DNA of 27,918 nt from Anaerolineaceae bacterium UBA700 (lineage in GTDB: Bacteria > Chloroflexota > Anaerolineae > Anaerolineales > Anaerolineaceae). The DNA lies in NCBI GenBank assembly GCA_002298885.1, contig DBMK01000278.1, positions 1 through 27,918 of the forward strand, in the 5' to 3' direction. The notes under the pieces were generated by a model, which searched no databases, was not told the DNA's origin, and was given only the letters and a program-made list of their open reading frames with translations. Below are positions 1-7,969 of the stretch, in pieces (positions within the stretch are counted from its first letter, which is position 1; each line of letters begins with the position of its first letter). A program made the position numbers and the translations under genes.

Positions 1-23
1 CGACTAAAGTCGCCACTACAATT
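1..23. repeat. Palindromic dispersed-repeat copy at the left end
   Basis: The first 12 bases, CGACTAAAGTCG, are a perfect palindrome, followed by CACTACAATT. The right end of the window, read on the minus strand, gives nearly the same string with two substitutions (positions 27897-27918). The copy may be cut by the window edge. It lies just past the pfaD stop codon. It is probably a dispersed palindromic element at which an assembly ended; this is inferred from two copies only. Confidence 0.55.
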
Positions 24-39
24 GGCTATAAAGAAAATT

Positions 40-1677
40 CTAAACGATTGGCTTTTCCGGTCTGTACTGGTCGACTCCTGGCGCGAACCGGACACCCTGC
101 AGCTTTAGCTGCTGGACCCGCCACAGGTAAGCCGCCCCGGAAAGCAGGTGCAGCCCAACGTCCGCAGCCTTGCGGTTCTCCGGCTCAGCCAGGTAGGTGC
201 CGCGGGTCCAATCATTGAACGACCCGATCGACGGGCCGCACCAGATCTGGTAGTCCATCTCGCGGCCCGCCTCTCCGGCGTTCGACCAGCGCGAGGAGAG
301 TCCCAGGTACCAGCGGAAGATCAGCGCCATCTTGCGCTTGGGGTTAGCGTTCGCCCGGGTGATCTGGTCCGGGTCGCGCTCCATGAAGAACTTGACTGTA
401 TCCTGCCAGATCGATTCCATGTCTCGCTTGAAGACCTGCTTTTCGAGCTTGTCGCGTTCCTCCGCAGGCAGCGCCTCGACCGAATCGTAGCGTGAGTACA
501 GCTCGTATAATTTCTGGGCGCGCATCGGGAAGAACGTGCCGTTCTTCAGTACCTGTACCTTCACGCCCATTTCGAACATGTCCGCCGAAGGGGCCATGGT
601 TACGTCGGTCATGCTGGCCTGGGCAAGCAGTTTCTTGGTGTGGGTGCTGGCGCCGGCTTCCACGCACGCCTGGTTGACCGTGCCCGTTACCACGTAGGCC
701 GCTCCCATCATGAATGCACCCAACACCGCGGCCGGCGTGCTGATGCCCCCGCCCGCCCCAACCCGCACCGGGGTCTCGAACTGGTATTTTTGTTGCAGTT
801 CATCCCGCAGCGCCAGCATCGTCGGCAGCAGGACGATCAGCGGGCGGTTGTCGGTGTGGCCGCCTGAGTCGGCTTCGACGGTCACGTCGTCCGCCACCGG
901 CACCTGCTGGGCCAGCCTGGCCTGCGCCTCGCTGATCTTGCCTTCCGCCACGAGCTGGCTGAGGATCTTCTCCGGCGCGGGGCTCATGAATTTCGAGGCT
1001 ACTTCCTTGCGGCTCAGTTTGACGATCACCCGGTTCTGGATTTGCACCTTCCCATCGGCCGTCTGGCTGAGCCCGGCGGCGCGGTAATACACCACGCTCG
1101 GCGTCAGATCCAGGAAAGCGGAGGCTTCCACCGTGCGGACCTTGTATTTGAGATACAGGTCGACAGCATTGCGCTCCATGGCCTCTTCGCTGGGGCTGTG
1201 GATCAGGTTGAAGGCATACGGCCCATTTGGAATCTCCGCCTGGACCTTCTGGATGGCAGCTTCAAGCCGCGGCGGGACCATTCCGGCGGCCCCAAATGAG
1301 CCCAACATGCCGGCTTTGCCCAGGGCAATCACCAGCTCTGCCGAGGCAATTCCATTGGCCATCGCCCCAGCCATATAGGCATAGCGCGTGCCGTAGGTAC
1401 GGTTGAATCCCGGGTCGCCGAAGTTTTCGAGCGCCAAGGCCGGCGCAAAGGCCCAATTGCTGATGCCTGCCTGCCCGTTAGAAGGCTTCAATTCGCCCTC
1501 ATTGGTCGCGCCGGCGCTATCGCCCGACCCAATTACGTAAACCGGCTTGCCCAGCTCCCGTAAAACCTGTTGTACGGCCTGGCTGCCTTTGAGTACTGAG
1601 TTTAGCGGCCCGTGCCAGCTTTGGGCTGCGCCGTTGAACACCGCCGGAATATCGACGCCTTGCATTTCACTGACCAT
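40..1677 (-). CDS. pfaD: PfaD-family enoyl reductase (FMN-dependent)
   Basis: PfaD proteins are TIM-barrel, FMN-dependent enoyl reductases of the 2-nitropropane-dioxygenase type. They act in trans on polyunsaturated or other iterative type I fatty-acid synthases. The 545-residue product matches the family's usual length and carries its hallmarks: an early MAGAMANGIASAELV segment, the GSFGAAGM loop, and the flavin-phosphate glycine region GAGGGISTPAAVLGAFMMGA followed by YVVTGTVNQACVEAG. The C-terminal third (WCGPSIGSFNDWTRGTYL) is also typical. A GTG at 1683 overlaps the stop of the upstream gene, but the GGAAGG ribosome site sits directly against that GTG and six bases from the ATG at 1677, so I chose 1677. 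It is the last gene of the operon. Assignment to PfaD is secure; the lipid product is unknown. Confidence 0.93.
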   Translation of the reverse strand: MVSEMQGVDIPAVFNGAAQSWHGPLNSVLKGSQAVQQVLRELGKPVYVIGSGDSAGATNEGELKPSNGQAGISNWAFAPALALENFGDPGFNRTYGTRYAYMAGAMANGIASAELVIALGKAGMLGSFGAAGMVPPRLEAAIQKVQAEIPNGPYAFNLIHSPSEEAMERNAVDLYLKYKVRTVEASAFLDLTPSVVYYRAAGLSQTADGKVQIQNRVIVKLSRKEVASKFMSPAPEKILSQLVAEGKISEAQARLAQQVPVADDVTVEADSGGHTDNRPLIVLLPTMLALRDELQQKYQFETPVRVGAGGGISTPAAVLGAFMMGAAYVVTGTVNQACVEAGASTHTKKLLAQASMTDVTMAPSADMFEMGVKVQVLKNGTFFPMRAQKLYELYSRYDSVEALPAEERDKLEKQVFKRDMESIWQDTVKFFMERDPDQITRANANPKRKMALIFRWYLGLSSRWSNAGEAGREMDYQIWCGPSIGSFNDWTRGTYLAEPENRKAADVGLHLLSGAAYLWRVQQLKLQGVRFAPGVDQYRPEKPIV

Positions 1678-1679
1678 GT

Positions 1680-3023
1680 TCACCCTTCCACCAGCCGAAT
1701 GGCCGCATCTTTTAATTCATAGATCCGGATCCGGTCCGCCCACAGGCTTGCATCTCCGGTCACGACCACCTGCTCGCTATCGCGCTCGATGCGGGTCAGG
1801 TGGACCTCCAATTTCATCAACTGGTTCGATTGCAATATCTGGCCGCGATATTTCCAGGTCGTATTATTGCCCGGGACCAGGCTGAAGCGCGGCGAAACAA
1901 ACCCCTTGCCCAGGTCCTGCTGCAAGCAGTAAACCTGCATCGCTTCCAGGATCGCCTCTACCCCCAGCGAGCCGGGCATGACCGGGTCCTGGAAGAAATG
2001 GCAGGCGTAGAACCAATCCGCCGGGTCGATGGCTTTCCTGGCGTAAATAGTACCCTTCTGGCTGTTTCCGCTCTCTGGCCAGATCACAGCCTCGTCCAAC
2101 AGCTTCATGTGCCCGTCCGGCAGGCGGTAAAACGGTTTGCCGATGGCCGCATTGTACAGGCCGGATTGCCGAAGATCGACGCGCACGCCGGCAGGCTGAG
2201 CCTGGCCAGATTGCTCGAAAAGCGGCACGGTTTCCTGCCCTTTATCCAGGCCAGCCTGGTTGGCCATGGCCTCCGGCGGGAAAAAGCCGAACATTGAATT
2301 GCCTTTAAAGAAAACCTGGCCGTCGACGACAAGCCGGAAATCGAGACCCTGAATGATCTGCGTGCCGCTGACCATCGTCTTCTGCAGGACGGCATACGTC
2401 GTCACCGTCCGGCCGCGCAGGTCGACCGGGGTCAAGAGTTGCGCCTCACCGTCCAGGTTGCGGAAAAAATAATCCTGGTCCGGAAAGCGCAGCGGCGTAC
2501 CCAGGTGCGCCGCCAGGAACCCGCACGGTTGTAAGGCGATCTCCATCAGGACCGAATACGGAGTCTCGGGGAAACTGTTATCCTTAAAGAACCAGGCGTC
2601 AGCCGGCACGTCGTATTCCACCACAATCTCAGAGCCTGGATTGGTTTGAAAGCGCTCCCCGGTCACAGACAAGACCCGGCTCATCAAGAGCAGGTCACCG
2701 TTGGGGATGCGGCAGGCGCGCCGGCCGCGATATACGGCGTATGCCGGGCCGAAGCATTTTTCAGCATCGCCGCTGGCAAATTCCTCGAGCTGAGCTCGGT
2801 TGTACAGGACAGGCTTGAGATCGAGCGAGCCCGCATCCATCGGCGCGCCTGCGGCGGCAGCCTGGCTGCGGATGATCTCGGCGGCTTTCTCCAGTCCTTC
2901 TTTTCTGGATTTTAGAATTTGGGCCTGCAATTGGCTGGCGTTACTGGCATTTTCTTCCAAAATCCGCTGGTATTGCTCCAGGATTTTGCCCCGGCGTTCG
3001 GATGAGTTATCGGAGGGTTCCAT
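1680..3023 (-). CDS. Tandem FabA-type dehydratase, equivalent to the C-terminal half of PfaC
   Basis: This 447-residue protein carries two FabA-like hot-dog modules, as found at the C-terminus of PfaC, but has no KS or chain-length-factor domain. The second module has the classical active-site string ACHFFQDPVMPGSLGVEA with His342. The first has the matching segment WFFKDNSFPETPYSVLMEI, where Lys aligns with the catalytic His, so it may be structural or use other residues. Residues 1-60 are charged and helical (RGKILEQYQRILEEN), possibly a docking helix. The ATG at 3023 follows AAGGA at a good distance and lies two bases past the upstream stop; the longer frame to 3275 only shadows pfaB. Expected role: dehydration and isomerisation of 3-hydroxyacyl chains on the ACPs. 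Calling the whole protein PfaC would mislead because its condensing half is missing. Confidence 0.88.
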   Translation of the reverse strand: MEPSDNSSERRGKILEQYQRILEENASNASQLQAQILKSRKEGLEKAAEIIRSQAAAAGAPMDAGSLDLKPVLYNRAQLEEFASGDAEKCFGPAYAVYRGRRACRIPNGDLLLMSRVLSVTGERFQTNPGSEIVVEYDVPADAWFFKDNSFPETPYSVLMEIALQPCGFLAAHLGTPLRFPDQDYFFRNLDGEAQLLTPVDLRGRTVTTYAVLQKTMVSGTQIIQGLDFRLVVDGQVFFKGNSMFGFFPPEAMANQAGLDKGQETVPLFEQSGQAQPAGVRVDLRQSGLYNAAIGKPFYRLPDGHMKLLDEAVIWPESGNSQKGTIYARKAIDPADWFYACHFFQDPVMPGSLGVEAILEAMQVYCLQQDLGKGFVSPRFSLVPGNNTTWKYRGQILQSNQLMKLEVHLTRIERDSEQVVVTGDASLWADRIRIYELKDAAIRLVEG

Positions 3024-3025
3024 GA

Positions 3026-5416
3026 TCAGTCCTTTATGTATAAGGGGGTCAGGTCCACCGGCACTCGGTGGCTTGCCAGTTTTGCCAGCGTGCGCACCAG
3101 CATAGAGGCGTCGTCCGTCCCCTTGCGGTTGACCGACATGGTCAAGCAAGCATCCCCGCGCAGCGAATCGTCGATCCACTTGGCGCAGTTGCCTCCGGCC
3201 CCTACCTCGATAAAGATGCGGGCTCCATCGGCGTAGGCGCGCCTCACCAGGCGCGGGAAGTCGAGGTGAGTGCACAGGGAGGAAGCCACCTGGTGGGCAA
3301 TGTCATCCGGTTCGGGTTTGAACAGGTCGTAATTGTCGGCCGAATACAGCTTGAGGTCCGGCCAGCGTTGGATCGATCGTTGGTTGAGCCGTTTTAGCTC
3401 CGCATATTCCGATTTCATCGCCTCGCAGTGCAGGGCATAGCTGAAGGGAGCTTTGAGGCTGGGGCTCTTGAGCGCCTGGATTACGCGCTGGCAGCCTTCT
3501 TTCTCTCCGCCGATCACCACCTGGCGCGGCGTGTTGATGTGGGTGAGGTAGACCCGTTCCTCGGCCTTGAGGGCATCCTGGACCCTGTCTTCGGGCGCCA
3601 TCAATACGTGGTTTGCCCACAGGTTGCTGCTGTGCCCATCCTGCTCGACAGGCAGCCCCCACGCCTCCCTGACGGCGTTGAGTGGCCCCGCCAGGCGGTC
3701 CGAAAACAGCGGCGAGCGCGCCAGGGCCTCGCTGGCCGTGTCGCCATCCGCCCAAACGCCAGTAGCAAACAGCATCGACATTTCACCCAGGCTATAGCCC
3801 AGCGCCGAATCGACGCTCAATTTGAAGACTTTATCCAGGATGTAGGTGTAGACTACCGAAAAGGCCATCCCGGAGGTCATCATGGCCACTGCGTCATCGG
3901 TCAGGGCGTTCTCCAATCCGGCCAACTCTTCTTTCGTAATTGGCTCCAGGCTGCGCGGGTACAGGTATCGCTCGCAAAAGACGTACGCCAGGTCGCTGGC
4001 GATCGGTTTCATCCAGGCGTAGATCTGCGGGAACAATTGGAACAACTCGCGCCCGATCCCGACGTAGGAATTGAAGGCCCCCGGATAGACCAGGCAGACT
4101 TTGCCTTCTGCACCCAGTGGGACGGGGGCGAAATAGCTGCCGGAAGGGGTTTGCCATTCGACGCCCTTTTCAAGGGCATTCGCCACGCCTTTCTGGGCAA
4201 ACTCAATCTCGCGCAGCAGGTCCTCCTGGGTGGAACCGGTCAGCATCAGTCCCAGCCTGGCAGCCGGGCGTTTCTGATAGACTTCGTACCATTTCTGCGA
4301 CAGGGCGAACAGGTTTGACTCTTTCTCGGACTGGATGCGCAGCAGTTTCATCATACCAAACAGCTCGTCGGCGCTGTTGCCCGCCAGCGGAAAAAGGCGG
4401 TATTCGACATGGCTCAGGGCCGACCCGGCAGGATCGCCTTGCAGGTCATCTTCGGCCAGCAGCCAGGCGGCTCCATCGCCATTGGGATGGGCCTGGTAAA
4501 ATCCGGCTGTCCGGCCGCGCTGCGTCCGGTTGAGCAGCCAGGGGCGCGACTCTTCCGGCAGGTAGAAACCGCTGCCCCTCAATTGCTCAATCGCTTTTGA
4601 ATCTGGCCGGGATTCACTTGCAGCCAGGAAACGCCGCCCCAAGCATAGGCACGTCCGGATCAATCCCGCCAGGACATCGACCGGCGACTCGTCCTCAGCC
4701 TTGCCTTCGAGGTGAAGCGCTGTGGTCAGCTCACCTGCTTCGTTTTTGAAAACCCTTCCCAGGCCCGCCAGATCAGCTGCCAGCGCGGCATTATCGCAGC
4801 CCTGGACCACTTCCAGATAGCCAATATCCTTTGGCTGCAATCCGTTCTTTTTGAAAAAACTTGCTGGATCCGGCAGGTTATTTGCTGAGGCTGCGTCCTG
4901 AATAATTGCGTAGATCCTATGCCCGTTTTCCCGGGCAGCCTGGAGCCGCTGCAGTACAATCGCCGCCACATTCCCCCATTCATCCACGCAAGCCAGGACC
5001 GCTATTTTTACAGAAGCACTTGCAAACCAGCGCTGTGCTTGAAAATACCCTTCCAGGAGCGGGTTTCCCTTGCTGGATAAATTGATTGTCTGGTGCGAAT
5101 CTCTCTGTTTCGGATTAGAAAAAATGCTTTCAAGTTGAAGCGGCGTATTTGGCGCCGCCCACACACAAACACCTGCGCCATCCGGGAGCCGATTCAACCC
5201 CAGTCCTCCCAACGCTTCGCTGACTACACGCAGAAGGCCTGAATTGTCAGAGCCTGATTTCGCACCGGCAAACGGCTCTCTACTCTCGCCTCTCCACTCT
5301 CTCCCCCCATACACAGCCTTCTCGAACGCCCGCAGCCCGGAACAGGTCGCGGATACGATATCCATCCCAACCACAGCCAGTGCATCTGTGTTGGCCTTGC
5401 TCGCGGTATCGATCAT
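3026..5416 (-). CDS. pfaB: PfaB-like protein: degenerate KS plus acyltransferase
   Basis: The 796-residue protein begins with a ketosynthase-like N-terminus (ALAVVGMDIVSATCSGLRAFEKAV), but I see no active-site Cys motif and no HGTGT or GH motif, so this half (about residues 10-330) is a pseudo-KS. From about residue 435 an acyltransferase domain follows: VCLVYPGAFNSYVG, the nucleophile motif GYSLGE (Ser542), the LHCEAM histidine (His663), and a C-terminal IFIEVGAGGNCAKWID segment characteristic of PfaB. In pfa systems PfaB influences which product is released. The gene starts three bases after the stop of the KR-DH gene and ends two bases before the next start, so it is translationally linked. 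No strong ribosome site is visible (GGAAG 11 bases upstream). Confidence 0.85.
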   Translation of the reverse strand: MIDTASKANTDALAVVGMDIVSATCSGLRAFEKAVYGGREWRGESREPFAGAKSGSDNSGLLRVVSEALGGLGLNRLPDGAGVCVWAAPNTPLQLESIFSNPKQRDSHQTINLSSKGNPLLEGYFQAQRWFASASVKIAVLACVDEWGNVAAIVLQRLQAARENGHRIYAIIQDAASANNLPDPASFFKKNGLQPKDIGYLEVVQGCDNAALAADLAGLGRVFKNEAGELTTALHLEGKAEDESPVDVLAGLIRTCLCLGRRFLAASESRPDSKAIEQLRGSGFYLPEESRPWLLNRTQRGRTAGFYQAHPNGDGAAWLLAEDDLQGDPAGSALSHVEYRLFPLAGNSADELFGMMKLLRIQSEKESNLFALSQKWYEVYQKRPAARLGLMLTGSTQEDLLREIEFAQKGVANALEKGVEWQTPSGSYFAPVPLGAEGKVCLVYPGAFNSYVGIGRELFQLFPQIYAWMKPIASDLAYVFCERYLYPRSLEPITKEELAGLENALTDDAVAMMTSGMAFSVVYTYILDKVFKLSVDSALGYSLGEMSMLFATGVWADGDTASEALARSPLFSDRLAGPLNAVREAWGLPVEQDGHSSNLWANHVLMAPEDRVQDALKAEERVYLTHINTPRQVVIGGEKEGCQRVIQALKSPSLKAPFSYALHCEAMKSEYAELKRLNQRSIQRWPDLKLYSADNYDLFKPEPDDIAHQVASSLCTHLDFPRLVRRAYADGARIFIEVGAGGNCAKWIDDSLRGDACLTMSVNRKGTDDASMLVRTLAKLASHRVPVDLTPLYIKD

Positions 5417-5419
5417 GCC

Positions 5420-7177
5420 TTAATTCGCTTCCGAATTGGTGCGCGCCCCGATCAGGCGGTTCAGCAGCGGGCTGATTGTGCCTTCCAGCGCGGTAAAGCG
5501 CACGTACACTCTGCCCTCCGGATCCTGAGCCCGGATATCGCCAACCACCGCCGTTTCAGTGTTGGATTGGACTTCCATGGTCACAATGCATGGTTTTTCA
5601 AATGGAATGTTGCGGTATTGCTCCATCTTGACCAGGCTGGACGGGAGGCAGGGAGCCTTGTGATAGGTCTGAGCCCAGATCAGCAGGATCTGCACGATCG
5701 CATCGTAAATGTAAGGATTGTTCTTGTTCTGCACCGGGAACTGGCCCTGGAATTTTTCGTCCATCTTCGGCAGGCATAGCTGCATCACCAGTTTTTTCTC
5801 GCTGATATGGAGCACCTTTTCGACGCCCTGGAATGCTGGCCCGTGGAAAAGAATGCCCTCTTCGTATAGTTTTTGGCCGTTCAGCTCCTGGTCGAGCCCG
5901 CCGTTCAATTCCGGCGGTAAATTTTCAACAGGCGCCTCCGGCAGCTCGGCAGTCAGGGTCACCCCGGCAGTGTAATGATAGATCTTGCGGCCCTTGGGGT
6001 TTATGCTCCAAATCAAGGCCTCGAACACAACCTGGCCTTCAGGAGTCTTGGAGGTTTCTTTCAACTCCAGCACGTATTCATCCGCCAGAGTCTGGTCGAA
6101 GACGATGCCTTTCAACACTTTATAGTTGCTGATGTCGAAGAATTTATAACCCGGGTAGAGCTGCTCGCAGGCGTTCACGATCCAGGTCGCGGCGCAGGTC
6201 GCCGGCAACACCGCCCGCTCACCGATCTGGTGATCGAACAAAAATGGGTTCGACTCAAGGCTCATTTTGCGCCGGATTTGATACTGGTGCAGCTCGGCCT
6301 CCAGTGGCTCAGGCTGGGCCTCGGGGAAATTCCCGACCACCACCTGCACGTTGTTTTCTTCCTGCGGCATCAACTCCTGGACTAGAATCTTTGCCCCCGC
6401 ATCCACCGGGATCACCTCGACGCCGCGTTCGGCAAAGGCCTTCTTCAATTCCGGCGTCACCATCCCGGCCTCCCAGGGTCCCCAGTTGATCGAGATCACC
6501 CGGCAGTTTGGGTTGTGGCTCTGCAGCAGGATGGCCGTCTTGTTCAGGATCTCGTTGGCGATGGCGTAATCCGCCTGGCCAATGTTCCCGTAAATCCCGA
6601 CGACGGAGGAAAACAGGACCAGGAAATCGAGCTGGCTGGCCGGGACAACATCAAGCAGGTTTTCCAGTCCATCCACCTTAGGAGAGAACACCGATTCAAA
6701 ATCCTGGATGGATTTCTTCTCGATGCGTTTATCCGCCAGGTTCCCGGCGCCGTGGATGACCCCGGTCACCTTGCCCATACGGAAAACCGGCTCGACCAGC
6801 TTCTCCTTCAGCTCATTGCCGTCGGTGATATCCACGCTGACGTACTCCGCCTGCCCGCCCGCCTGGCGGACGGCGTCCAGGGTCTGCTCCACTTCTTTCT
6901 GAGTCTGGATGGCGCGATACATCTTTTGAATCTTGGGCGGAGTCGGCGTCTCTCCGCTGGCCTTGAGCTGGTCCATGATCAGTTTCTTCAGCTCGGCCTC
7001 GTTTGCGCCGTTGCGCGCCCAATCCGGAAGAGGCTTATCCACCGCAGTCCGCCCCAGCAGGATGAATTTGCAGTGGGCGCGCTGCGCCAGCTCGATTACA
7101 CAGCGCGCCGTGATCCCGCGCGCCCCCCCGCTCACCAGTACGACTGAATTCGATCTCAACAGTTTCTTGTCAATCAT
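5420..7177 (-). CDS. Ketoreductase catalytic subdomain plus polyketide-type dehydratase
   Basis: This 585-residue protein corresponds to the C-terminal part of a classical PfaA. The NADPH-binding KR catalytic subdomain runs from about residue 10 (VVLVSGGARGITA) through the LFSSVVGIYGN serine (Ser191) to YAIAN (Tyr204). A double-hot-dog dehydratase follows, with the HxxxGxxxxP motif DHQIGERAVLP (His316), the HGPAFQGV segment, and the partner acid in YDAIVQ (Asp492). The structural half of the KR is not here but in the upstream frame. The ATG at 7177 overlaps the upstream stop as ATGA, and the ribosome-site match is only a G-rich run. A -1 slip at positions 7189-7195 would join both frames. Function: reduction of 3-oxoacyl and dehydration of 3-hydroxyacyl intermediates. 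It may be made as its own protein or as the end of PfaA. Confidence 0.88.
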   Translation of the reverse strand: MIDKKLLRSNSVVLVSGGARGITARCVIELAQRAHCKFILLGRTAVDKPLPDWARNGANEAELKKLIMDQLKASGETPTPPKIQKMYRAIQTQKEVEQTLDAVRQAGGQAEYVSVDITDGNELKEKLVEPVFRMGKVTGVIHGAGNLADKRIEKKSIQDFESVFSPKVDGLENLLDVVPASQLDFLVLFSSVVGIYGNIGQADYAIANEILNKTAILLQSHNPNCRVISINWGPWEAGMVTPELKKAFAERGVEVIPVDAGAKILVQELMPQEENNVQVVVGNFPEAQPEPLEAELHQYQIRRKMSLESNPFLFDHQIGERAVLPATCAATWIVNACEQLYPGYKFFDISNYKVLKGIVFDQTLADEYVLELKETSKTPEGQVVFEALIWSINPKGRKIYHYTAGVTLTAELPEAPVENLPPELNGGLDQELNGQKLYEEGILFHGPAFQGVEKVLHISEKKLVMQLCLPKMDEKFQGQFPVQNKNNPYIYDAIVQILLIWAQTYHKAPCLPSSLVKMEQYRNIPFEKPCIVTMEVQSNTETAVVGDIRAQDPEGRVYVRFTALEGTISPLLNRLIGARTNSEAN

Positions 7178-7899
7178 TGTGACACCCGTCCCCCCACCAC
7201 CGTTTCCACCACCAGGGTGGACCGGCCTTCCAGGTCGTAAGCCACTTCGGTTACCAGCCGGTTGGGGTCGTGCAGCTCGGCAATCACATTGGTTGCCAGT
7301 TGGCTGGCATCCAGCAGCGGGCTGATGTCTAACACCCGGCAGAATACCGGCTCCCATTCCAGGTTGAGGGTTTTTACCAGGCCGAAAAGTCCGGCGCTGA
7401 CCGGGTTGAACACCATCTTTCCGCTCAGGCCAAAGGCTCCATCCAGCCGCGCCACCGCCATGAAGATGCTGCGGCTTTGGCGGGCAGCCTGGTTCAACGG
7501 TTCCTTGAGGTGTTTGGCTGCCAGGAATACCTGGCGCACCAGAGCCCGGTCGGCTTCGGGGAAATGGATGCTCCCGTTCAGCTCGGCGCTGCTCGGCGGA
7601 TGCACGTGGATGAAGGCCGCAATCGCGCCGTGTTTTTGGGCTATTTCATTCAGGCCGCGCTGCAGCTCTTCTTCGCTCATATCCGCCAGGCTGATCCGGC
7701 TGGCGCTAGCGGGCAGGGCTGACACCTTCCCAACCACAGCTGCCGGGAAATTGAGCACAACCACTTTCCATTCCAGCCCTGCCAGGGCGCGCACCACCGC
7801 CGGCGTGGCTTCGGTGCCATCATCGGTCACCACTGCCACGGTGTGTTCAGGCAACGTGAAGTCGAGGAAATCCGGCTCGGGCAGACTCTTCCGGCGCAC
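7174..7899 (-). CDS. Ketoreductase structural (pseudo-Rossmann) subdomain, separate reading frame
   Basis: The frame reads as the N-terminal structural subdomain of a type I ketoreductase: LPEPDFLDFTLPEHT, then VAVVTDDGTEATPAVVRAL, a FIHVHP strand, RLDGAFGL, and GLFGLVKTLNLEWEPVFCRVLDISP, a string typical of PfaA just before its catalytic KR half. It lacks a nucleotide-binding glycine motif, so it should be inactive alone. GTG at 7899 is the first usual start codon in the frame and has only GGGG two bases upstream as ribosome site. The frame stays open further upstream, and the codons from 7950 to 7900 read as plausible PfaA linker (EPVEIGSAILRGV). That supports entry by -1 frameshift from pfaA over independent initiation. 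It overlaps the KR-DH start by four bases. Domain identity is firm; being a free-standing protein is doubtful. Confidence 0.75.
   Translation of the reverse strand: MRRKSLPEPDFLDFTLPEHTVAVVTDDGTEATPAVVRALAGLEWKVVVLNFPAAVVGKVSALPASASRISLADMSEEELQRGLNEIAQKHGAIAAFIHVHPPSSAELNGSIHFPEADRALVRQVFLAAKHLKEPLNQAARQSRSIFMAVARLDGAFGLSGKMVFNPVSAGLFGLVKTLNLEWEPVFCRVLDISPLLDASQLATNVIAELHDPNRLVTEVAYDLEGRSTLVVETVVGGRVSQ
7189..7195 (-). promoter_or_regulatory. Candidate -1 frameshift heptamer G_GGG_GGA
   Basis: In the frame of the KR structural gene the codons are GTG GTG GGG GGA CGG, giving an in-frame X_XXY_YYZ heptamer 12 bases before the TGA at 7176-7174. A -1 slip leads into ACG GGT GTC ACA ATG, which is the frame of the KR-DH gene, and would fuse both KR halves. 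The six-G run could equally be a homopolymer sequencing error. The site is seen directly; slippage is inferred. Confidence 0.35.
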
Positions 7900-7943
7900 A
7901 ACCCCGCGCAGGATGGCCGACCCGATCTCTACCGGCTCCTCGT

Positions 7944-7969
7944 CTAAACGAAAGGGCGGGGTGACTCCT
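7944..7969 (-). promoter_or_regulatory. Candidate programmed -1 frameshift cassette at the pfaA stop codon
   Basis: The last pfaA codons are CGC CCT TTC GTT TAG. The heptamer C_CCT_TTC (7956-7950) fits X_XXY_YYZ in the pfaA frame and lies three bases before the TAG (7946-7944). An AGGAG element (7969-7965) sits 8 bases upstream, resembling the internal Shine-Dalgarno stimulator of dnaX-type bacterial frameshifting. After a -1 slip, reading continues CGT TTA GAC and stays open into the KR structural subdomain. Use in the cell is inferred. Confidence 0.45.

Noticed and set aside
3024..3275. N-terminal extension of the tandem dehydratase
   Set aside because: This part overlaps the C-terminus of pfaB, its residues are an arginine-rich shadow, and a good start with AAGGA exists at 3023.
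3428..4318. 296-codon plus-strand open frame opposite pfaB
   Set aside because: It covers the AT domain of pfaB in antisense and has no independent support.
7178..7357. N-terminal extension of the KR-DH protein
   Set aside because: The added residues are a Gly/Pro/Arg-rich shadow of the KR structural frame; the ATG at 7177 is the natural start unless a frameshift is used.
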